Part shown: piece after piece, positions 58,159 through 64,000 of the stretch
Position numbering within the stretch: the first letter of the stretch is position 1
Layout of the letters: each line of letters opens with the position of its first letter
Assembly: GCF_039542035.1 (NCBI RefSeq)
Contig: NZ_BAABHJ010000012.1
Coordinates: 263,527-327,526 of the forward strand
Direction: 5' to 3'
Length of the DNA stretch: 64,000 nucleotides
Origin: Actinoallomurus liliacearum
GTDB taxonomy: Bacteria; Actinomycetota; Actinomycetes; Streptosporangiales; Streptosporangiaceae
The notes under the pieces: model-generated
Database searches by the model: none
Told to the model about the DNA's origin: nothing
What the model saw: the letters and a program-made list of their open reading frames with translations, nothing else
Made by a program: the position numbers and the translations under genes

Positions 58159-61100
58159 CTACGCGTCGCCGGCCGCGGCGGTGAGCAGCGCGACGGCCTC
58201 CTCCCGCGACATGGCGGCGCCGCGGGCGCGCGCGGTGTCGAACGCCTCCGTGCCGATGAGCTCGCGCGCCCGGGCGGTGACACGGGCGACGTCCGGATCT
58301 CCCGCGAGGGAGAGGCCGCGCAGCGCGCTTCCGACGCCGAGGAGGAGGGCGGCCCGCTCGCCCTCGCCCCGGAGCACCGCCGACCCGGCCAGGGCCTCGG
58401 CACCGTGGGACAGGATCCGGAAGTCGCTCTGCGGGAGGCCGACGGCGAGCGCCTGACGGAACCGGGCCTCGGCCTCGACGGCATCGCCCGCGGCCTCGGC
58501 GATCCGGCCGAGCCCGGTCAGCGCCATCGCCCGGCTGTAGCGGACGATGAACCCCTCCGCCATGCACCTGTCCAGCGCGGCCTCGAAGTGACGACGCGCC
58601 TCCGCCGGATCGCCGCGGAGCCGGGCGACCTCCCCCAGGCCGATCAGGGTGTCCGCGATCGTCTCGGCCCCGCCCGACCGGCGGGAGAGGGCATGGGCGC
58701 GCTCGTAGTTCTCCCGGGCGGCGTCGAGGTCACCGCGGCGGATCAGCATCTCGGCGCGCAACTGCAGGCAGTCCGCCATGTCCTCGGCCGAGTCGAGCCG
58801 CCGGATGTGCTCGTACGCCTCGTCGAGCAGGGTCTGCGCCGCCTCCCAGTCACCGCGCCACACGGCGAGACGCGCGCGTTCCCCCAGCATCGCCGACAGT
58901 CCCCAGCGATCACCGAACGCGCGGAATCCCACCTCGCCCCGCGCGAACTCGCGCTCGGCCTCGGCAAGGTCGCCGACGAGGATCTGGCGGTACGCGTAAC
59001 CGAAGTGGCGAAGGGCGCGGGACCACGGATCCCGGCCCATCCGCGCCTCCTGCAACTCGATGTTGGCCGCGGTGGGCCCGCCGTTGATCGCCCACAGGAG
59101 GGTCGACATCGGCCGCAGCGTCGGCCGGTCCGAGCCGAGGCCCGCCATGATCGAGTCGATCCGCCGCCGGTAGCCGTCCAGGGCCGGATCGTCGCCGCCG
59201 CCGTGCAGGGCGAGCATGACGCACAGCGCGTACTCCTCGCCCGCCCCGGCGGCCGGCGGCTCGTCGCCCATCAGGGCGAGCAGCTCGGTGGCCGTCGACC
59301 CGCCCTCGCTGCGCAGCCCGCGCAGCCACCAGTAGGCCGCCATCGCCGCCAGCATCCGCAGTGCCCTGGCATGATCGGTGCGCACCAGCAGGCGGAGCGC
59401 GGTCAGCAGGTTGCCGCGCTCGGTGTTCAGCCGGGCCAGCCACTCGAGCTGCTCGGCCCGGCGCAGGTGGGGTTCGGCCGTCTCCGCCAGCTCCAGGAAG
59501 TACGCGGCGTGCGCCGCGCGGACGCGCTCGGCCTCGCCGGCCTCGGCCAACCGCTCGGCGCAGAACTCACGGATGGTGTCGAGCATGCGGTACCGCCCGC
59601 CGTCGCCCTCGACGAGGGACTTGTCGGCGAGGTCGGTGAGCAGGTCGTCGACCTCGTCCTGGGCGAGCCCGCAGATCCGCGCCGCCGCCTCCGGCGTGGC
59701 GCCGCCCGCGAACACGGTCAGCCGCCGGGCGACCAGGCGTTCGTCCGCGTCGAGCAGGTCCCAGCTCCACTGCACCACGGCGCGCAGGGTGCGGTGGCGG
59801 GGCGCCTTGGTCCGGTCGCCCCGCGACAGCAGCCGGAACCGGTCGTACGGGGCCGCCCCGGAATCCTCGGCGCCCTCGGCCGCTCCGAGGCGGGCGGCGA
59901 CCTCCTCGACGGTGAGCGTACGCAGCCGGGCGGCGGCCAGCTCGATCGCGAGCGGCAGCCCGTCGAGCGCGTCGCAGACGCGCGCCATGACGGCGACGGT
60001 GGAGGCGTCCAGCTCGAGACCGGGCCGTACGGCGGCCGCCCGATCGGCGAACAGCCGTACGGCGGGATAGGCGAGCGCGTCGGCCGGATCCGCGCCGAGC
60101 GGGGGCGCGGCGAGCGGCGTCAGCGGGCACAGAGCCTCGCCGGTGATGCCGAGGGCCTCCCGGCTGGTCGCCAGCACCCGCAGGCCGGGGCAGGCGCCGA
60201 GCAGCCGGTGCACGAGCCCGGCCGCCTCGTCGATCACGTGCTCGCAGTTGTCCAGGATGAGCAGGAGATCACGGTCGGTGAGGGCCTCGACGAGCCGTCC
60301 CGCCGGGTCGGGACGCGAGCCGAGGGGAGTGGCCATCAGGCCCGCCTCCCGTACGCCCAGCGCGTCGATGACCGTCTGCGCCACCGTGTCATCCGGGCCC
60401 GCGCCGTCCTCAGGGCGGCGCTTGACCGCCGCGAGGTCCACGAACCGGACCTCGCCCGGTGCCCGGCCGCCCGCCTCGACCGCCAGGCGGGTCTTGCCGG
60501 TCCCGCCCGGACCGACCAGCGTGACGAGGCGCTCGGCGGCGAGCAGGCCGCCGACGCGGGCCAGCTCCTCCCGGCGCCCGACGAAGCTGGTGAGCTGGGC
60601 GGCCAGCGTGCCGCGGGTCGCCGGGGCCGACGGACGCTCCTGCGGCCGGTCGGCCGTCAGGGACAGGTCGGCCCGGAGGACGGCGAGGTGGACCTGGACG
60701 AGTTCCGGCGAGGGGTCGGCGCCGAGCTGGTCGGCGAGCGTGTGCCGGGCGTCCTCGAACACCGCGAGGGCCTCGGCCTGCCGGCCGGCGCCGTACAGGG
60801 CGCGCATGAGCAGGCCGCGCAGGCGCTCCCGCAGGGGATGGGCGGCGACCTGCTCCCGGAGCTCGATCACCAGGTCACGGTGGTCGCCCAGCATCAGCCG
60901 CGCCTCGGCGTGGTCCTCGAACGCCTCCAGCCGGAGTTCCTCGAGCCGGGCGACCTGTGCCTCGGCGAACGGCGCGGCGGCCACGTCGGCCAGCGCCGGC
61001 CCGCGCCACAGGTCGAGGCCCGCGCGCAGCAGGGCGGCGGCGCGGCCCGGATCGCCGTCCGCCAGGGCGCGCCGGCCGTCCCGCGCCAGCCGTTCGAAGC

Positions 61101-61410
61101 GGAGGGCGTCCACCTGGTCGGGGTCGACCGCGAGACGGTATCCGGCGGGGTGGAACTCGACCAGGTCACGGGACCCGTCGGCGGCGCCGAGACCGCGCCG
61201 CAGCCGGGACACCTGGGACTGCAGGGCGTTCGACGTACCGGCCGGGGGCTCCACGCCGTACAGGCCGTCGATCAGGCGTTCGGCGGTCACCACGCGGCCC
61301 GCGTCGAGGAGGAGCAGGGCCAGCAGGGAGCGTACGCGCGGCCCTCCGACCGAGATGGGGGCGCCGTCGGAGGCACGGACCTGCAGCGGGCCCAGGATGC
61401 CGAATCGCAT
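58159..61410 (-). CDS. SARP/AfsR-type transcriptional regulator with NB-ARC ATPase and TPR domains
   Basis: 1083 aa. An OmpR-type winged helix at the N-terminus (MRFGILGPLQVRASDGAPISVGG...RSLLALLLLDAGRVVTAERLIDGLYG), a bacterial transcriptional activator domain (about 100-250), an ATPase with Walker A GPGGTGKTRLA (about 295) and Walker B-like LLLILDNCEHV, a winged-helix/ARC2 region, and C-terminal helical TPR-like repeats (about 640-1060). Such proteins activate secondary metabolism or development. Start ATG 61410 is 57 bp from the divergent DUF2332 gene. No biosynthetic cluster adjoins it, so its target is open. Confidence 0.93.
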   Translation of the reverse strand: MRFGILGPLQVRASDGAPISVGGPRVRSLLALLLLDAGRVVTAERLIDGLYGVEPPAGTSNALQSQVSRLRRGLGAADGSRDLVEFHPAGYRLAVDPDQVDALRFERLARDGRRALADGDPGRAAALLRAGLDLWRGPALADVAAAPFAEAQVARLEELRLEAFEDHAEARLMLGDHRDLVIELREQVAAHPLRERLRGLLMRALYGAGRQAEALAVFEDARHTLADQLGADPSPELVQVHLAVLRADLSLTADRPQERPSAPATRGTLAAQLTSFVGRREELARVGGLLAAERLVTLVGPGGTGKTRLAVEAGGRAPGEVRFVDLAAVKRRPEDGAGPDDTVAQTVIDALGVREAGLMATPLGSRPDPAGRLVEALTDRDLLLILDNCEHVIDEAAGLVHRLLGACPGLRVLATSREALGITGEALCPLTPLAAPPLGADPADALAYPAVRLFADRAAAVRPGLELDASTVAVMARVCDALDGLPLAIELAAARLRTLTVEEVAARLGAAEGAEDSGAAPYDRFRLLSRGDRTKAPRHRTLRAVVQWSWDLLDADERLVARRLTVFAGGATPEAAARICGLAQDEVDDLLTDLADKSLVEGDGGRYRMLDTIREFCAERLAEAGEAERVRAAHAAYFLELAETAEPHLRRAEQLEWLARLNTERGNLLTALRLLVRTDHARALRMLAAMAAYWWLRGLRSEGGSTATELLALMGDEPPAAGAGEEYALCVMLALHGGGDDPALDGYRRRIDSIMAGLGSDRPTLRPMSTLLWAINGGPTAANIELQEARMGRDPWSRALRHFGYAYRQILVGDLAEAEREFARGEVGFRAFGDRWGLSAMLGERARLAVWRGDWEAAQTLLDEAYEHIRRLDSAEDMADCLQLRAEMLIRRGDLDAARENYERAHALSRRSGGAETIADTLIGLGEVARLRGDPAEARRHFEAALDRCMAEGFIVRYSRAMALTGLGRIAEAAGDAVEAEARFRQALAVGLPQSDFRILSHGAEALAGSAVLRGEGERAALLLGVGSALRGLSLAGDPDVARVTARARELIGTEAFDTARARGAAMSREEAVALLTAAAGDA

Positions 61411-61466
61411 GCCCCTGATTGTCGCGGATGATCACATCGGCGTCGCCGCGGCGTTGACGATAATCA

Positions 61467-62615
61467 ATGTTGACCGGTATCGACGAACGCGGCCAGCATC
61501 CCGATATGCCCTACGAAGATCTGGCCCGGCTCTTCGCGGCCGCACCGCGCCTGTTCGCGACCTCGCCGCTCTACGGGCGCCTCGGCGCGGTCGTCGCGGC
61601 GGACGAACGGCTGCTGGCGATCGCGGCGGAGGCCCGCCCCGGTCAGGTTCCGACGAACCTGCTGTTCGCGGCGGTGCACTACCTGCTGCTGCGGGACCCC
61701 TCGCACGAACTGGCCGCCTGGTACCCCACGACCGGTGCGGAGCGTGCGCCGGAGCGCGATCCGGGCCCGGCGTTCACCGACTTCTGCCTCGGCCGGCGCG
61801 CGGAACTCGTCGCGCTCATGCGCGGCCGCCTCGTCCAGACGAACGTCGTGAAACGGGCGACGGCCCTGCGGCTCGGCCTCGCCGCCGTCGCCCGCATGAC
61901 CGAGCGGAGCGAGGGAATCGAAGGCGCAGCCCCTACGAGTCGCCCCTCCGAAGGGCCCCTGACCGACGAGCCCGTCACGCTGATCGAGGTCGGGTGCAGC
62001 GCGGGTCTGCTGCTGCGGTTCGACGAGTACCGCCATGACCTCGGCGGCCGGACGTGGGGCCGACCCGCCTCACCGGTCGAGATCCGGACCCGGTGGCGCG
62101 GAGCCGGGCCCGCGCCGGACCTCGGCCCCCTGCCGGCCATCGCCGACCGCGTCGGCATCGACCTGCACCCCGTCGACGTCACCGACCCGGACGAGCGGCT
62201 CTGGCTGCGCGCCCTGATCTGGCCGGAGAACCGCGCGCAGGCGGATCTTCAGGACGCGGCCCTGCGCGTGGTCGCCGCCGATCCGCCGCGGACGGTCGCG
62301 GGCGATGTCGTGGAGGTGCTGCCGCGGGTCGTCGCGGACGTGCCCGCGGGTACGCCGGTGGTCGTGTTCCACGCCGCCACGCGCCTGCACGTCGCGGAGG
62401 ACCGGCGTGCTCGGTTCGACGAGGTGATCGCGGCCGTGGGACGGACGCACCGGCTGTTCCACCTGTCGCTGGAGGGGGCGCCGGAGTTCGACCTGCTCTG
62501 CTTCGCGGTGCGCCTGCGGCACGGGGACGGGGCCGAACGGCTGCTGGCGCTCGCCGACGGTCACGTCGAGTGGATCGCCGGACCGGAGGACGGGCCCCCG
62601 AGGGAGGACGACTGA
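61467..62615 (+). CDS. DUF2332 family protein carrying an internal inserted repeat
   Basis: 382 aa. LARLFAAAPRLFATSPLYGRLGAVVAADERLLAIAAEARPGQVPTNLLFAAVHYLLLRDPSHELAAWYP and LIEVGCSAGLLLRFDEYRHDLGG, then FHAATRLHV, are DUF2332 hallmarks; the fold looks methyltransferase-like but the function is unknown. About residues 144-168 (MTERSEGIEGAAPTSRPSEGPLT) are not part of the family and are encoded by a dispersed repeat; reading frame is kept. Start ATG 61467 lacks a ribosome site; ATG 61506 is an alternative. Confidence 0.85.
   Translation: MLTGIDERGQHPDMPYEDLARLFAAAPRLFATSPLYGRLGAVVAADERLLAIAAEARPGQVPTNLLFAAVHYLLLRDPSHELAAWYPTTGAERAPERDPGPAFTDFCLGRRAELVALMRGRLVQTNVVKRATALRLGLAAVARMTERSEGIEGAAPTSRPSEGPLTDEPVTLIEVGCSAGLLLRFDEYRHDLGGRTWGRPASPVEIRTRWRGAGPAPDLGPLPAIADRVGIDLHPVDVTDPDERLWLRALIWPENRAQADLQDAALRVVAADPPRTVAGDVVEVLPRVVADVPAGTPVVVFHAATRLHVAEDRRARFDEVIAAVGRTHRLFHLSLEGAPEFDLLCFAVRLRHGDGAERLLALADGHVEWIAGPEDGPPREDD
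61896..61951 (+). repeat. Dispersed in-frame repeat, copy B
   Basis: 51 of 56 bases identical to 15247-15302, same strand and same reading frame. Lies between two conserved blocks of DUF2332 (after LGLAAVAR and before EPVTLIEVG), where family members have only a short loop. Confidence 0.85.
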
Positions 62616-62653
62616 GCGATGCGGCCGCCAGGCAACCGGAATGAGTACGGGCG

Positions 62654-63157
62654 TCAGGCGATGGAGAACGCGGCCCAGACGGCCTTGCCGCCGCCCAGCA
62701 GGGGAGTCCAGCCCCAGGCCCTGCTGATGGCGTCGATGATGTGCAGGCCGCGCCCGCTCTCGGCGACGTAGTCGGGCTCCCGCATGCTCGGGGCCCGGTC
62801 CGCCGGGTCGGTGACCATGCACACCAGGTGGCAGCGGTACCGGACGAGGACGAGCCGGAGGGCCTCCTCGGCGTCGACTCCGCAGCGCAGGCCGTGACGG
62901 ATCGCGTTGGTCACGAGCTCGGACACGACTACGGACGCGTCGTCGTAGAACCGGGCCAGACTCCACTCCGCCAACGTCGTCTTCGTGACGTGCCGCGCGA
63001 TCTTCGGCGACTCGGCCTCCGCCGGCAGATTTCGGGCGGCCACCCAGGGGCGGTCGGGGACCTGGTGCGGAGCGTTGTCGAGACGCGTCAGCCAGTCATC
63101 CCACCCTCGGTGTGCGAGGGGGATACCGGTGGTCTCGCGTAGCGGAGACTTGGTCAT
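62654..63157 (-). CDS. ATP-binding anti-sigma-like protein (HATPase_c)
   Basis: 167 aa GHKL-fold kinase-like ATPase. N-box SVVVSELVTNAIRHG, G1 DYVAESGRGLHIIDAISRAWGW, and G2-like GGGKAVWAAF. RsbW-like proteins of this type bind sigma or anti-anti-sigma factors; in Streptomyces they often sit with DUF397 and XRE genes (AbaA and WhiJ-type clusters). Start at 63157 (MTKSPLRET) fits the family; the frame continues upstream over the palindrome. Divergent from the DUF397/XRE pair. Confidence 0.88.
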   Translation of the reverse strand: MTKSPLRETTGIPLAHRGWDDWLTRLDNAPHQVPDRPWVAARNLPAEAESPKIARHVTKTTLAEWSLARFYDDASVVVSELVTNAIRHGLRCGVDAEEALRLVLVRYRCHLVCMVTDPADRAPSMREPDYVAESGRGLHIIDAISRAWGWTPLLGGGKAVWAAFSIA

Positions 63158-63247
63158 TGGCGAACCCTGGGGGAAGTCGTGTTCGTCGCGAGGCGCCCGG
63201 TGCGCCGCTTCCGCTATCTTGCTCCTCAAGTCGTGCATATGCAAGCA

Positions 63248-63289
63248 CGCTTGCACACTCAGATGCACGTGCATCTGAGTGTGCAAGCG
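63248..63289. promoter_or_regulatory. Perfect 42-bp palindrome between the ATPase and DUF397 genes
   Basis: 21 bp (starting CGCTTGCACAC) mirrored without mismatch around 63268/63269, centre TGCACGTGCA. A separate 10-bp palindrome TGCATATGCA lies at 63234-63243. Such symmetry in a promoter gap points to a multi-dimer operator, probably for the XRE regulator, though a cruciform or transcript hairpin is also possible. Confidence 0.85.
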
Positions 63290-63365
63290 CGTGGGGGAGC
63301 GGGCGTCCGGCCGGCGCCATCAAGGTGCGACCGGGCATTCTCGACAGCGGCCAGGAGGGGCGAGG

Positions 63366-63602
63366 ATGTATCAGGCCTACAACGGAATGTCGGCGTCGCT
63401 GCTGCGGGAGGTCAGCTGGCTGAAGAGCCGGGCCAGCAACCCGAGCGGCAACTGCGTCGAGCTGGCGGAACTGCCCGACGGCGCCATCGCCGTACGGAAC
63501 TCCCGGTTCCCGGACGGACCGGCGCTGCTCTACACCCGCGCCGAGATCGACGCGTTCATCAAGGGCGCCAAGGACGGAGAGTTCGACCACATGGTCCTCT
63601 GA
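63366..63602 (+). CDS. DUF397 domain protein
   Basis: 78 aa: WLKSRASNPSGNCVELAELPDGAIAVRNSRFPDGPALLYTRAEIDAFIKGAKDGEFDHMV, the full DUF397 pattern (W-K-S-S/R...G-x-CVE-A...V-x-VRxS..P...L.F/Y...W/F). It is the partner of XRE/DUF5753 regulators and acts in development in Streptomyces (WhiJ-linked). GGAGGGG precedes ATG 63366. Confidence 0.9.
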   Translation: MYQAYNGMSASLLREVSWLKSRASNPSGNCVELAELPDGAIAVRNSRFPDGPALLYTRAEIDAFIKGAKDGEFDHMVL

Positions 63603-63690
63603 GGGAACTCATGTCCCGTTGAACTGACCACTTTGCAATCGGCGGCCCCGGTGGGACACTGGGCGGATTCCGGTGTCCTGAGGGGAGCGC

Positions 63691-64000
63691 ATGATCGGTT
63701 CTGCGCCTGATGGCGAGAAGGCTGTGAGCAGCATGTTCGGTCATCATCGTGGTGGGCCGACGGTGCTGCGTATTGTGCTGGGGTCGCAGTTGCGGCGGTT
63801 GCGTGAGGCGCGGGGGATCACGTGTGAGGAGGCCGGTGAGGCGATCCGGGCGTCGCATTCGAAGATCAGCCGGATGGAGTTGGGGCGGGTTCGGTTCCGG
63901 TCGCGGGATGTGTCGGATCTGCTGAGTTTGTATGGGGTCGCCGATCAGAAGGAGCGGTCGGCGATGTTGGCGTTGGCGGAGCGGGCGAATGAGCCGGGGT
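63691..64000 (+). CDS. XRE family helix-turn-helix regulator, N-terminal part (continues past window)
   Basis: From ATG 63691 (GGGGAGCGC upstream) the frame is open to the window end (103 codons). LRIVLGSQLRRLREARGITCEEAGEAIRASHSKISRMELGRVRFRSRDVSDLLSLYGVADQKERSAML is the XRE HTH typical of DUF5753-containing regulators; the DUF5753 part would lie outside. Its codon use is odd: third positions favour G and T (CGT, TTG, GGT, CAT, TGT, GAT) whereas neighbours favour C and G. 88 bp after DUF397. Confidence 0.9.
   Translation, partial: MIGSAPDGEKAVSSMFGHHRGGPTVLRIVLGSQLRRLREARGITCEEAGEAIRASHSKISRMELGRVRFRSRDVSDLLSLYGVADQKERSAMLALAERANEPG

Noticed and set aside
58033..61431. 1132-aa plus-strand ORF opposite the SARP regulator
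   Set aside because: Shadow frame of the SARP gene with repetitive Arg/Gly/Ala content.

Overview
This window is high-GC DNA (strong G/C preference at third codon positions, many GTG starts, long antisense shadow ORFs) from an actinomycete. The gene set points to Streptosporangiales, perhaps Thermomonosporaceae: ilvB-ilvN-ilvC, serA, leuB, ilvE and cimA in one neighbourhood, a SARP/AfsR-type regulator, an anti-sigma-like ATPase next to DUF397 and XRE genes, a SapA-like secreted protein, and MarR/LysR/TetR/ROK regulators. The lineage is an inference; no rRNA is present. Layout: 1-4.8 kb holds the end of a ROK protein, a 2-hydroxyacid dehydrogenase and a membrane PAS-GGDEF-EAL protein. 4.8-17.4 kb is accessory metabolism in regulator-target modules: a FAD monooxygenase with a divergent MarR, a secreted transglycosylase/amidase, two LysR genes around an MFS pump and a quinone oxidoreductase, an SDR with a MarR, and a MarR-MFS-isochorismatase operon. 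Several modules have clear palindromic operators. 17.4-33.8 kb is the branched-chain amino acid region. ilvB and cimA are each preceded by a 14-codon leader peptide rich in Leu/Ile/Val, a 10-bp hairpin and an intrinsic terminator. A third, similar leader (25321-25365) has no biosynthetic gene behind it, only a 45-codon ORF. A 17-bp inverted repeat (NTCTYRN5TGAGAY) lies ahead of all three leaders and of leuB, so a shared regulator is likely. Inside the region sit a membrane protein/thymidylate-synthase-like gene pair, an SseB protein, and a sugar ROK/APC permease module. 33.8-40.7 kb holds an ABM-domain protein, small membrane proteins, a CBM2-like protein, FAH hydrolase-gltX, a tandem VOC duplication, an MFS gene and tRNA-Gln(CUG). 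40.7-42.7 kb looks like a small decayed island: the tRNA-Gln 3' end and its terminator are imperfectly duplicated at 42667, enclosing gene fragments, a SapA-like gene and a DHFR-like gene. 43-58 kb carries an ABC exporter with a large beta-propeller/phosphoesterase protein, DUF2231-Rieske, a patatin/acyltransferase pair, a methyltransferase-TetR pair with twin 18-bp operators, two gene fragments apparently left by one deletion, a DUF4132-type two-gene unit and tRNA-Glu(CUC). 58-64 kb holds a 1083-aa SARP-NB-ARC-TPR regulator, a DUF2332 protein, and a locus of ATPase, DUF397 and XRE genes organised around a perfect 42-bp palindrome. Most unusual: an orphan amino-acid leader cassette; the shared 17-bp operator; a 56-bp repeat present in the same reading frame in two unrelated genes 46 kb apart; and the membrane/ThyA-like pair.
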